Below are positions 1 through 10,712 of a stretch of 64,000 bases of DNA, one piece after another. Position numbers and translations under genes: made by a program. This DNA is from Diatrype stigma (Eukaryota; Ascomycota; Sordariomycetes; Xylariales; Diatrypaceae). Below the pieces are notes generated by a model. That model was not told the DNA's origin, made no database searches, and was given only the letters and a program-made list of their open reading frames with translations. Location: NCBI GenBank assembly GCA_022225965.2, contig JAKJXP020000002.1, forward strand, positions 868,001-932,000. Reading direction: 5' to 3'. The stretch's first letter is position 1. Each line of letters begins with the position of its first letter.

Positions 1-324
1 AACAAGATCAGCCACGGCCACGGCCACGGCAGCGAGAAGGAAGGCGACGGTGGCGATGGTAGCGGTGGCGACGGTAGTGGTGGCAGCGATCTGCACCCGG
101 TGTGGACGATCCCCGTCTCGGACATCCGCGAGCTGAAGAAGATCGGCGGGTACGGCTGGAAGGGCCGCATCGTGGTCGGCTGGTCGCTGGGGCGCGAGAT
201 CAACGACGGGCTCGAGATCACGGACCGCCGCGGCCGCACGGTCAGGGCCACGGCCGTGCCGCTGCGCGACGAGCTGTTCAACCGCCTCGTGGCGATGGGC
301 GGGCAGAAGTGGGAGGCTTGGTAG
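1..324 (+). CDS. C-terminus of a DUF3292-like fungal protein (5' truncated)
   Basis: The reading frame is open from the first base and ends at a TAG at 322-324, giving the last 107 residues of a gene that begins outside the window. A low-complexity linker (HGHGHG, then Gly/Asp/Ser repeats) is followed by a compact domain starting near VWTIPVSDIRELKKIGGYGW and ending LFNRLVAMGGQKWEAW. That ending matches my recollection of the C-terminal part of fungal DUF3292 proteins, which are large membrane-associated proteins of unknown function. The block looks like a membrane- or lipid-binding beta domain, but this is inference. A C2 or GRAM-type domain of another family is the main alternative. No start can be assigned. 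Confidence 0.65.
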   Translation, partial: NKISHGHGHGSEKEGDGGDGSGGDGSGGSDLHPVWTIPVSDIRELKKIGGYGWKGRIVVGWSLGREINDGLEITDRRGRTVRATAVPLRDELFNRLVAMGGQKWEAW

Positions 325-1296
325 GTAAGAAAAAAACAAAGCAAAAAATAAAAATAACTACCTCATTGAATGCACCTTGGCGCCTTTTTCTACTGGTATT
401 TAGAAATCTTTTTCTGTATCCAATCCCACCAATCCCCCCTTGTTTGTTGCTCTCCGATACGGGTTCTCTTTGAAGTTGGCTACCCCCTCCCCTTCCCCAC
501 CCCGCCCTCCCCGATGTTTTCTATCTTTGTTGGGGACTCTGTGCTGACGAAGGGCATTTGTTTATCTAGTGGCAAAGTCTGGGCTGTATGATATAGTTGT
601 GCTTGGCTCTTTTGAAGAAAGATGGGCGATGAATGGTAGTGCTGTTATATGATCTGTAATGGTATATATTGCTTACGACGGCCAATGATGTTGAAACGAT
701 TGGATGGTGTAACATGAATGTAAATAAAATACAACAAGCTTTCGTGGCTATCAACGACGAAATGGTCTGAATATATGCAACTCACAACACCGAGTTCAAA
801 AGACAGCTGGTTTACAGTCGCGCGTCAGAACCTTCTTTTCTGCACTTATACAAAGTTGATATTCCCCCTTTATTCTTAACTGACTATCTATCTCTTATGT
901 ACACCTGTACACTATACAATGCAGTTGTTGTATGATTTCCCAACTCCCTGGTAATAAGCAAGCAATCCCGATCCGGCTATCCTTCGTATAGGTAATAACA
1001 TCAAAGATGATTTCCAAGCATAGGTGACGATACACGCACGCATGCATGCGCACACACGGACACACAGCGTCCGCGACGCGCCAGTCGCACAGGTAGGTAG
1101 GGGGAACTCCGTCCTGTCTGCCTTTCTGTTCTTCAGCCAAGCCAAGCCAAGCCAAGCAATAACTCACATCCTCATCATCACCATCCCCGTCATCATCACC
1201 AGAACCCCTTTAATCTAGTCTAGTCTAGGTTGTATACCAGTCCAGTCCAGGCCAATCCAGTCAATCAAAGTTCCCTTTCATACACACCACATCACA
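325..1296. other. Intergenic, 3' flanks of two convergent genes
   Basis: About 970 bases between the DUF3292-like stop and the CMR1 stop. It holds AT-rich 3' flanking sequence, a GCCAA repeat near 1137-1157 and short CAGTC/TAGTC repeats near 1215-1262. I see no supportable gene. Confidence 0.6.
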
Positions 1297-3148
1297 TCAC
1301 ATCCAGAGACACAGCTTCCCGCTACCCGTAGCGCCCGCGACCCAATTCCGCACGGGATGCAGCTCGGCGACGGCAGGGACCGCCGTAATGATGCCGCTGT
1401 CCTCGCCGCCGCCGAGCTGGGCCAGCTGGCTGCCGTCGCTGCCGTAGACGTCGACGAAGCGGTTCATGTTGGCGATGGCGAACTTGTCGACGCCGTCGGC
1501 CGGGCTGGCCTGCCACTGCGGCTTGAGGATCGTCACCCACCGGCCCGTCTGGTTGTTGTGCGGGATCGTGTGGGCCGGCGCTAGCGACAGCCCGTCCCCG
1601 TCCCCGTCTCCGAGGTCCGACTGCCCCGGCTTCCACTTGGCCGCGCCCGAGAGGTCGTACAGCTTCACCGTGTCGTCGTACGACGACGTCGCTAGGTGGC
1701 CCGTTCGGCTCCACGACGCGTGCGATACCGAGAGCCGCGAGTGGTGCTCCCCGAGGAGCGAGGGGTGGCTGTTCGGCGGCTTGCCTTTGATCATACCTGT
1801 TTTTTTGCCGAGCGTGTATTGATTAGTATGAGTGTATGATCCGAGGCTTTGGGTTATGGCAACGGCAATGGGGTAGTTGGATAGATCCATCACACCAGCA
1901 TGGTAAGACTTACGCAGATCCCAGACCTTGAGCGTCCGGTCGAGGGACGCTGTGGCGACGAGGTGGGGCAGCAGCGGGTGGACGGCGAACCCGCCGATCT
2001 TATTATCAGCCAGGCTCCAGATGTCGGCCTTGGATCCCCGGCTGCCGGTCCGCCGGTCGAACCGGCCCAGGGAGCCCTCCATGGTGGAGAAGAAGATGAC
2101 GTCCTTGGCCTCGGGCGAGACGTCGAGGCAGGTGATGGCGAGCTCGTCGGCCTCGTCGTCGGGCGCCCACAGCTGGCTGCTGACCTGCGTGGGGAGGTCG
2201 AGGCACCGGATGGACGAGTCGTACGAGCTCGTGAGCACCGAGTTGGGGTCCAGCAGCGGCACCTTGACCGACGAGATGGTCCGGTTGTGCACCGTGTACG
2301 CCGCGATCTTAGGCAGCGGCGGTACGAAGTCCTCGGCCGCGTCGTCGTCGTCGTCGTCCGGGTAGTCCGGGGTCGCTTGCGACCCGTCGAAGATCCCCAT
2401 TATGCCGGTCTTGTCCCCGGCCAGGATGAGCGGCTTGTCCTGGGTCGGGTGGAATGTGAGAGCGTACACTCGCTCGGGCGTGATCTTGATATCTGTTTTC
2501 TTCTTGTCAGAGTATAGGTCCCATAAAAGATGAAACAAGGGATGGCGATATGCTTGAATGTGATGTGATGTGGCGTAATGAGACGAGATGAGGTAAAATT
2601 TAATGTTCATTGGCCTGGCTGGACCGACTACCTTACTTACCATTCGGCTGCCAGCCCTCATACAGCTTGAGCTCGTTCATCCCCTTCCGCAGGCTCATCA
2701 GCTTCTCGTCGCTCGAATCCTTGATATCCTCGTCGGTGAAAGTACGCATGCCGGGCTGGGCGCCCTGCGAGAACCGCGCGAGCGCCTCGCCGTTGGACCA
2801 CCGCTGGCCCTCGACCTGGAGGTTGGACAGCGCCCGGTCGCCGGCGATCCTAGCGCGCTTCGGCTGGCGCGCCGGCAGCTGCAGCTCCGCGGGGACGTCG
2901 CCGGCCTTGACGTCGTCGGACTCGGCCGTCCCGCCCGCCAGCCTCCGGCTCTGCCGCGTCGGCATCGTCCGCGTCGGCTGCACGGGCTCGGCGGGCTTCC
3001 GCTTCCTGGGCGCGGGCCGGGCTTTGGGCGGCGGCGCGGCGGCCCTCCGCATGCTCGCGCCGAGCTCCTTGGTGTCCTTCAGCAGCTTCTGGTTGTTGGC
3101 GACGTTGGCGCGCCGCCGGGCCTCGAAGGCGCTCAGTTCCGGCGCCAT
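1297..3148 (-). CDS. CMR1: WD40 DNA damage-binding protein CMR1 (WDR76 family), 3 exons
   Basis: Exons on the minus strand: 3148-2641, 2492-1914 and 1796-1297, giving 528 aa. Both introns have clean signals (GTAAGT donors, CAG acceptors) and joining them restores the family motifs WQPN-DIKITPER and KVWDLR. The N-terminal 170 residues are basic and low-complexity (RPAPRKRKPAEP, RQSRRLAGG), which suits DNA or nuclear contacts. Residues from about 170 on form seven WD40 blades, including ATASLDRTLKVWDLR and ATSSYDDTVKLYDLSG. In yeast, Cmr1 is a chromatin-associated protein that prefers UV-damaged DNA and gathers in intranuclear foci under replication stress. Its length fits the family (about 520 aa). 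Intron 2 (1913-1797) is 117 nt with no in-frame stop. It diverges from the Mtf2-like gene. Confidence 0.9.
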
Positions 3149-4055
3149 GATGCGATGATGGCTGTTGTAATATATTTGTACACGATTTTTTGGTTATAAC
3201 GTAGGTGGTTATAAGGTAGATAGTAGATAGCTGGTAGCTCGGTTACACTACCTCCCTTGACTACCTGATAGCGAGCGCTGTGATGCGATGCGATGCGATG
3301 CGACTTGTGATTCTTTTCTTTAACCTCGTGAACCTGTAACCTTGTAATCTTGATAGTGAGACAACTTATTTCAGAGACTATAGCTGGAATGTGAGGGTTT
3401 GGGTGCTTGCGAGTGAAAACCGAGGCAATTGGCCTTTGTCTTGCTTGCGGAAATCCAGATAGCAGCAGCTTCGGATCGCGACGATGACCTCGAGACTCGA
3501 GACTCGAGAATTCAATTAACGATTGAAACGCGAAGTCATGGGATACCGCGTCGCACTAATTAAAATGCTGCAGGGGGCCTGGGGGCCTGGGGCTCAGGGT
3601 CTAGGGTCTAGCGAAGGCCCGCTGTATGTATGTACATGCACAACTACAGTAAAGACCGTACTTTGTACAAGCTGTCACGCTGGGAACAGAGGCCGATGGC
3701 TCCAGCCTGCAAGTACCTATTACTGAATCAGCTACTTTGTAGTGGGACCAGGCCCTAAGTTGACTACATCATACATACAGCCCCCCTATGTCACTTATCG
3801 ATATGAAGTGGATCTGCTATAGTCCAAAAATTTCAATTCCAAGTGGCTTCGAAACATCACCGAATCTGCACATGACACGACACATGACATGAAAGACAGT
3901 CTGTAGACGCCAAACTCAGCCAGTCCCCTATCTCAACTTCGCGTCAAGCCATCGCATGGCTTTTGTGAGACCGGTCTGTAATTATAGAAAAAGGCGAGGA
4001 GACGAAGAAGCAGCCACCCTTGTGAGAAGTGAGATCTGTGTATAAGACAACCAAG
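3149..4055. other. Divergent promoter region between CMR1 and the Mtf2-like gene
   Basis: About 900 bases that should hold both promoters. It contains a GATGC repeat (about 3281-3302), repeated CTCGAGA units (about 3490-3508) and G-rich GGGGGCCT repeats near 3573-3595. No known factor site could be assigned with confidence. Confidence 0.55.
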
Positions 4056-5465
4056 ATGTCTACCACCTCCTTCCTGCCTTTCCTCTACCAGACGCGGACT
4101 ATCCTCAGAGCCCCACGAGTATCCGTCGCCCACCTCCGCACCTTCCATGCTACCGGCCGCAGCTTCAAGGGAAACGAGATCCCTTTTGCTTCCGAGGTCG
4201 GAGAAGTCGGAGAGGAGGGCGGCGCGGAACCGGCGGCGCGGAGCACCATCACGCCCACGGAGCGGCAGATCTTCGAGCGCATCTTCGCCGACATCCAGGC
4301 CCGCGGCGCCAAGCACGTCGATGTGCCACGGGATGACCCGGTCTCGCCGCCGCCGCCAACAGCCGCCCGGTCTGCCATGCTGATCATGCAGCAAGCGGCC
4401 GAGGATTCCGGCCAGGCCCGCCCCGCCACCGTCGCGCCCCCGGGCCTCCTCGCCGGCGCCGCGAAGGACCGGAACAAGGCCCTGCTGCGGTTCCCGCCGG
4501 AGCTGCGGGCCGCCGCCGCCAGGGCCCTGAACGCCATCGACCCCTCGGCCCCGGTGGCCGAGTACAGCGAGGAGGCGCCTGCCAAGGCCGCCGCCGCCGC
4601 CGCCGAGGAGGAGGAGCAGTGGAAAGCGCCCGCGCACACTTTCATGCGCAAGTTCGAACTGGACGCGAAGAGGCTCCCCGAGAGGAGGAGGGTCGAGGGC
4701 CTGATCACGAGTGCGAAGACCGATCGCGAGCTCTGGGATGTGCTGGAGAAGGAGGTCTTCACGATGCCGGCGAGGATGGGCCTGGTCAGGGGCGAGGGGC
4801 CCAAGGAGGGAGAAGAGACTGCTGAGAAAGTTGCGACAGAGCAGGTGGAGAACGAGGGAAGCCTGGAAGCCGCGGCTTCGTCAGAGGATGAAGGGCATAG
4901 TATGGGCTCGGAGGAAGCTGAAGCTGAGGTCGAGAATACAGCCTCGAAATCCACTGCGGCGGAGTCAGAGACACCGGAGGGTACCGAAAGCTCTGATCCT
5001 TCCGAGGAGATGAGTCTTTACATCCACGGGCCGCTATATCCGGCGTATCTGCTGCTCGCCATCCGGCGCTTGGGCAACGGATTCCGCACAACGTCCCCGC
5101 TGACGCTCAACATGCTTCCCCGGATCAAGGAGATCGGCCTCGAGTCCTACGTCCTGGGCGTGTCGACGCCCTTCTACAACGAGCTCCTGGAGATCTACTG
5201 GTCGCGGTACGGCGACCTGGCCGGCATGCTGAACCTGCTGGAGGAGATGCGCCACTGCGGCTTGTACTTCGATAATCAGACGTCGTCGGTCCTCGCCCAC
5301 GTCCAGGCCTCGCTCAACAAGCTGTCGGATCGGAAGGAGAGCAGCTTCTGCCGCGCCATCATGACGATGCCGCAGTACGAGTCCTCGGTCCGCGAACGCA
5401 TCAGGCATTGGCACCGGGTTGTGGATATATCCATCGAACAGAGGGGCGAGGATATCGGTTACTGA
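4056..5465 (+). CDS. Mtf2-like mitochondrial protein
   Basis: Single exon, 469 aa, starting at the ATG at 4056 (A at -3). The N-terminus is a typical mitochondrial presequence: no acidic residue and many Arg/Ser in the first 35 residues, then an acidic, Ala-rich segment. The middle (about 240-330) is very Glu/Ser-rich and probably disordered. The C-terminal third (from LYIHGPLYPAYLLLAIRRLG onward) is helical and matches the C-terminal domain of fungal Mtf2-like proteins. Yeast Mtf2/Nam1 works in the mitochondrial matrix in mRNA processing, stability and translation. The family call comes from that C-terminal block and the presequence. The exact substrate here is unknown. It diverges from CMR1. 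Confidence 0.72.
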   Translation: MSTTSFLPFLYQTRTILRAPRVSVAHLRTFHATGRSFKGNEIPFASEVGEVGEEGGAEPAARSTITPTERQIFERIFADIQARGAKHVDVPRDDPVSPPPPTAARSAMLIMQQAAEDSGQARPATVAPPGLLAGAAKDRNKALLRFPPELRAAAARALNAIDPSAPVAEYSEEAPAKAAAAAAEEEEQWKAPAHTFMRKFELDAKRLPERRRVEGLITSAKTDRELWDVLEKEVFTMPARMGLVRGEGPKEGEETAEKVATEQVENEGSLEAAASSEDEGHSMGSEEAEAEVENTASKSTAAESETPEGTESSDPSEEMSLYIHGPLYPAYLLLAIRRLGNGFRTTSPLTLNMLPRIKEIGLESYVLGVSTPFYNELLEIYWSRYGDLAGMLNLLEEMRHCGLYFDNQTSSVLAHVQASLNKLSDRKESSFCRAIMTMPQYESSVRERIRHWHRVVDISIEQRGEDIGY

Positions 5466-5874
5466 ATGATGGAAGTAAAATGCGCGAAGACCGAGTCATG
5501 TCTTGGTCGACGTCGAGAAGAAGAGATGTCCCGTCTTGAAGTTTTTAAGCACGCAAGGCATTCACCGCGCATACTGTGAGTCTTCTGTATTGTATATATC
5601 TTCGTGTATGATAATGAGATTACCTCTTTCGCCCATCATATTAGATGACCTGGCGCCCCTAGCCCTTCATCGTCATTCAGGGACTAGATGGCCTTTCAGG
5701 GCTATGGCCTTCCCATGACTTAGTTCTGACACCCATGCCCATGAGCTCCAACTGACCCTTCCTCATCTTACCATGTCGCATCATCCAACCACGATACCTT
5801 CAACAACAGCAGGGCTCAGTAACAGAGCTTCGTCAAGCACTTTGCCGATAACCCAGACATCGCCAAAGAAACCG
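5466..5874. other. Intergenic spacer
   Basis: About 400 bases between the Mtf2-like stop and the 3' end of the minus-strand small TM gene. The transcripts converge here. No gene, repeat or RNA was recognised. Confidence 0.5.
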
Positions 5875-6225
5875 TTATCCACGCCGCCTAGGGACTAGGT
5901 GAACACTCGAGACGATGCTGTTCAGCGAGACACAGACAACATCATCCCACCAAAATTGTGTCCAAAGCCTCCGCTGCCCTGGCTGCTCCTGGACATAGAT
6001 ATCGATCTGTCCCCTAAACATGTAGCCCCCCGGAGAGATGGGGAGCAGTGCTTGACCCTGGCCGCCTGTTCGGAGAGTTGTCAATGATGAAACATGCATG
6101 ATTGCCTACAATTGCTTACGTCTCATCCTCCCCATTCTCCTGCAATGCCAAAAAACGAGTACGGTCGGCGGTATGGCAACCACGACGCCGATGAGGGCAA
6201 CAATGACCTCAGCAGAAAGACCCAT
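5875..6225 (-). CDS. Small single-TM protein A (paralog of 7696-7967), 2 exons
   Basis: Exons 6225-6120 and 6065-5875 on the minus strand, joined across a 54-nt intron (GTAAGC to AACAG), give 98 aa. The start MGLSAE is followed by one hydrophobic helix (about residues 7-27, with a PP kink), then a basic patch (CRRMGRMRRR) and, in exon 2, the motif GGYMFRGQIDIYVQE. The second gene at 7696-7967 has the same exon 1 length (106 nt), the same intron phase and the same motifs, so this gene is supported by comparison although the ORF is short. The charge pattern suggests a membrane anchor with a cytosolic tail. Function is unknown. The C-terminal 30 residues (from about RRLWTQFWW) have no counterpart in the paralog and may be read-through after loss of the original stop. 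Confidence 0.62.
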
Positions 6226-7695
6226 ACCTATAAGTGAGTCTGTTAGCAAAGGTATGAGAGGGGTTACATATGAGGGCTGTCCCACCGGGATGGAATAACG
6301 ACGAGATGGACTTCTCTGAGGTGGTAGGAGAACGGCAGTGAGAGGGGCCGGATAGTAAGTCTCGTTTTGGAGAAGAACTATGTCAGTAACTGAGAATTGC
6401 AATCAGTGGGATGCTCTTATATATGGACTATTACATCTAGCGTTCTGAACGCTTAATGGTTCGAAGAGTCCAAGTAGGTTTATACCAAGTGCCCATAGTG
6501 TCATCTTTGAGACTCCCGTCATAGTTGTATGCTGGTTACAAATCCCCAGCCCTGAACTTCCGACCAAACCGCTTTGATAAGTTCCAACGATGTATTCCTC
6601 CAATGAATCGCCATGCTAACGCTGAGCTGCCCGTCAGCGAGTGTGCCACGCTAATGCCACGCTAACGTCACGCTAACGCTGAGCTGCCGACCAATCCGCT
6701 TTCGTTGCTGTAGGTCTGCATTGGATCCTATGCCAATCATATAAAAAGCCGAACTTGAGGTCTCCTTCCTTAAATAGTTGTGGCTTGGAAGGCAGGCTGT
6801 CCCGGCCGATGAGAATTTGCACATGGGCAACCGGCAAATGCCTACACCCATGCGCATATTCTTCTTGGCAGGACCAGGCAGGACATGCAATCTCAACAAC
6901 GCCACGACATTCTTCACCAAAATGTAAGCCTCTCTTCCAGCTCAAGGATACCGACCGAGATACTTACCTAGACTTTAACGACCAAAAGTAGCCAGACTCC
7001 TGCTACCATCTTTTGGCAGTGGAGTGTCTTCTGGTTTTTAGCCGCTACCTTGGTACTAAGTATTTATCTTGAACCCCCTGCCAGCTTGGGGGCTTAAGTT
7101 TAAATCCTCCCATGCCATACTTTCATTCTGTATCAAACCCGCCTTGTCTGCCCTGTCAGCTTGAGCACCGCAGTTTCCCTTCCCTGACTTGAGCTTGGCA
7201 GCGAAAGTATGGAATATTCTACCTAAATAAATGTCTACCTATATAAATGAACTTCTCAGTATTCTAATCTCTCTTCTATGAAATGAGGTCGAACGCAAAC
7301 CATCTACTTCAGTGCCATTTCGACCATCTCGTCCCTTGTGATCAAGCTGCAATACTTCACGTTCCAGTTCAACGTCATATTATACCTATTGCGCAGAGGG
7401 CTAGCAGATGCATCCTTTAGATATCGCAATATTACCCTAGACCCATAATTATTACAAGGTCACAAACACTCCTGATTGGACCGATATTTCATGAGCAAGC
7501 GTACAGACATAGAGACAGACACGGACAGCACGCACATACGCATACACCCAGCGCCTTATCTGCCTTCCCTCTCCCCACCGCCTCGAGAAATTCTGGCTCG
7601 CCATTGACCCTCTCTTGTAAAAATTCTCTTTCTCCTTCCCCTTCTCCTTCTTTTCCCTTCCTTTCTATGCTTGCTAATATGTTCACTCGTAGCTA
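6226..7695. other. Spacer between the two divergent small TM genes
   Basis: About 1.5 kb that should contain both promoters and probably a 5' UTR intron for each gene: a branch-like TTGCTAA and a TAG acceptor sit just before each ATG. A short imperfect tandem repeat of CACGCTAACG/GCTGAGCTGCC units lies at about 6612-6690. ORFs here are under 91 codons and not convincing. Confidence 0.5.
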
Positions 7696-7967
7696 ATGGG
7701 CCTCTCGGCTGAGGCCATTGTTGCTATTGTCGGCGTCGTAATTGTGCTGCCACCAACTGCCCTCATTTTATGGAATTGTAAGAGAAGGAGTATGAGGAGA
7801 CGTGAGTAATAGCAAGAAGTTATATATGCCAATGTTACCATTAACAATGATTTCGAACAGGCACCCAAGATGCAGCACTGGACCCCATGTTACCAGACGG
7901 CTACATGCTCAGGGGCCAATTCGATCTTTACATCCGGATCGAGCATCTGAAGCAGCAAAGATATTGA
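7696..7967 (+). CDS. Small single-TM protein B (paralog of 5875-6225), 2 exons
   Basis: Exons 7696-7801 and 7861-7967, intron 59 nt (GTGAGT to GAACAG), give 70 aa. The protein starts MGLSAEAIVAIVG, has one TM helix with the same PPT kink as gene A, then a basic stretch (CKRRSMRRR) and an exon 2 ending with DGYMLRGQFDLYIR. Identity with gene A is spread over both exons, and intron position and phase are conserved, which argues for a real gene under protein-level selection rather than a chance ORF. It is probably membrane-anchored with the basic side in the cytosol. No function is known to me. The tail is shorter than in gene A and ends at a TGA. Confidence 0.62.
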
Positions 7968-8926
7968 GCACAATATTTTTGTCGCATTCAGAAGATCATA
8001 GATAGGGATGGATTCGGATACAGATTTAGTCATATAGAAAAGAAGCGATCTCTAGTCTAAGGAGCGGAAAAGCTCTATATATACTGTAATGCCATAGGCA
8101 GGTGCCACTTACCTACTACATACCTACTTATATCCCATACCACCACCCACTTAGCTCTAGCTTTCCTAGAAATAACAACAAAAAACGAAGATTCACTGAT
8201 TGGCTTTTGCAACGTACTGGTCCCATCAACCTACAATTGCAACGAAGCCTAGAATCCCTTCGTTACAGCGGCCTAGAGCCGTAATATATACAGTATGCCA
8301 AGCCACTAGGTGCCGATCACCTGGTTATGTAATCCAGGCTCTCCTATTGTAGCCCCTATATCGCGAGGAGTTTATTGAAATACTCATATTAGATAATTTA
8401 CGCAAGTAGCCAAATAAACCATGGTGGCAGTTCCTTGCTTGTATAAACCATGAGGAGGTTAACTATAGTCGTAGCCCTTCTTAAAAAGTGGATGATAGGG
8501 GCTAACTATTAAGCGGGCCCCCATAGCCCCTATTGCCTTCTCCCACTAACCTTCCGAAACCAATTATATAGCAGAAGTAATATTGATATTCTCTTTCATC
8601 AAATACCAATGGGTGGTAACCTACTTGGTGTATAAGATGTCTCTCAAGAATATATCCGAGAAAGGCCTGGGGCTGATCGCCAATACTATAGTCCAACACA
8701 ATGAAAAGGGGCCAGAGAGTCTGGAGTCGTCGAGCTCGACTCGGCGACGGCAATTCAGTTCCCTAAAAAGATCAAGCGCGTCTAAGTAGGTTCGCTTCAG
8801 ATTCTCGAAGGGCAGGAAGGCTGGTGTCGAGGGCAGTCTTCGTTAGCTTGAGCTGTCTGGCTGCCAGCTATGCTGCTACAAATGGACTGGAGCAGTTGAA
8901 ACCACTGGAACAGCCAATGAAGCACC
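7968..8926. other. Intergenic spacer
   Basis: About 960 bases, AT-rich in the first half, between small TM gene B and the two-TM membrane protein gene (3' ends facing). A minus-strand ORF at 8502-8753 has no recognisable family. No repeats of note. Confidence 0.45.
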
Positions 8927-10712
8927 CTAGATGATGCTGTTCTCAACGACTTCGTAGTTCCTGGCAACTAGCCCTTTGCCACCCCGGCTTGGGTACGTTA
9001 CTGTATCTTCGGCCTGACAGGGCCCACCACAATGCGCCACGCAATGCATTGCGCTTGAATCATTCCTTTCCACCATCCACGTCACAGCAGCCGTCGTTAA
9101 AGACCACAGCGCTCTCAAGAAGACCAGGTCGGCCACCAGGATAGCCACGGTGAGCGATAACGGCGGCTTCAGCTGAGCGACCTGGCATAGGTACTGGCTA
9201 TATATAGTGGAAGGCAATATAGCTAGGGGCCCCGTCTCATTTAGAGCCTTTGCGCGTGTGTAGCTGTGCTTTGCGGGCCCCATCTCAGCGTTCAGGATGT
9301 GTTTGAGGGTCTCGATGGTCTCCGAGTACTTCGACAACGTAGCTTCGTATTCAGGTAGCAGCAAGTTCGGACCATTGCTCTGACCTAGGTCCGCGAGTAT
9401 CGTGCTGTAGTAGGCCTTGCCGTACTGATCTACTTCGTTCCATATATCTACTCCGGCGTCGTTGTCATTGAAGCTCTGTAGAGTCGTTCCGTCACCCTCC
9501 TTGTTAACACGAATATTAACATCGCCGTTGCTCGTCGCCTGATCGATGAAGTGGAACTTTGAGGAGAAAAAGTCGGGCGACTCGAGGTCGGAGCTCTCGG
9601 TTCGGACGAGATCTGCGAATCCGCTTAGCTTGATGGGCGAGAGATGTAAGAAAAGATATTGAGTCAAAGGGCTAGCGTACTAATTGATCCTTTACGAATA
9701 AATTTCTTTTCTGCCCTGATACCTTGCATTTTCTGTGCGAGCTGTATCCAGAATGTAGATCTGCAGTTGAAGCGATTAATGGTGACCATATCAAGAGGAC
9801 GCCGGAGTGAGGCATACGTCAAGGATATACCCCACCATAGGCTGGATTGGAGTTCCTGGTCCAGATGAAGCAAACCGTTCTGTTGTCCGTTTTCAATTGT
9901 TGGTGGGATTAGGTCGTACTCTGTGCTAAGGTTGATGGCGGCACGGCCAATTGGCAGCTCGACATAGCAGTTTATGGACGCCTACGGCAGGTATTAGTTG
10001 GTATATTGAAACATCGCCCCCGGGAGAATCGATAAAGGGGAAACACTAACGGATATTTTTGGTCCCCATTGCGTATAGCCAAACTGCGCAGCTGTCCGGT
10101 CTTCTGCTAGGAGCTCGATCTGCATATCGTAGACAGAACAACCCTCCAATGTATTGTTCAAATAACTGATCGAGGGAGCGTATTGCTCCTGCGATCCATC
10201 AGGACTAGGTGTTCGCACGGCGTCTAGTTGGTATGGGAGTGACAGTTTGTTCGTGTAAAATTCTGATTATAAGACATGATGTTAGATACCTGTGGCATAG
10301 CTGGACAAAATGATTTTGTGATATGGAACTGACTAGAGCCAATAATAATGTCACGGGCCTCGCAGGATGATTGAACCTATCATACACATTAGACATTGCT
10401 TCTCAGAATTAATTGGGGTATTGCTTGCACCTTTCTGACCATGCTAAAGGGCCACGTCGACACCCAACGATCATCCCCAGACGTCACATTGGGGTTGTTG
10501 CTGTACTGGACTCTAAGAATTTGTCAGTCCACAAGCTATATGACACTAGGAAGGAGTTGCTATGCTAGGACTCACTTAAGGTCGTAGGCATTAGACAAGT
10601 TAAGAATGGAGAATAAGGCCGTGAAGAGGATACCGCCAATTATCACCACCCATGTGAACCACCTGTAAGGATATGGCCTTTTTAGACTATAGTTGAACCA
10701 AGAAGCTGCCAT
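8927..10712 (-). CDS. Two-TM membrane protein of unknown function, 6 exons
   Basis: Exons 10712-10576, 10512-10431, 10376-10334, 10262-10051, 9981-9681 and 9612-8927 join in phase to 486 aa. The start MAASWFNYSLKR precedes an N-terminal TM helix (WVVIIGGILFTALFSI, about residues 22-40). A long, probably extracytosolic region follows with scattered Cys and N-glycosylation sequons. A second TM lies near the C-terminus (LTVAILVADLVFLRALWSL), then a short Cys-containing tail. This layout matches a common but unnamed family of fungal hypothetical proteins with a C-terminal YLCQ-(V/P)-LKP-TM signature. Introns 3 (GTCAGT) and 5 (GTACGC) have weaker donors, so those joins are less certain. They were chosen because they keep frame and have branch sites. 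Confidence 0.68.

Noticed and set aside
1900..2517. Plus-strand ORF of 205 codons
   Set aside because: Antisense shadow of GC-rich CMR1 exon 2; low-complexity Arg/Val/Asp product, no domain.
6612..6690. CACGCTAACG repeats as a CRISPR-like or regulatory array
   Set aside because: Copies are adjacent and imperfect without regular spacers; a eukaryotic host makes CRISPR untenable.
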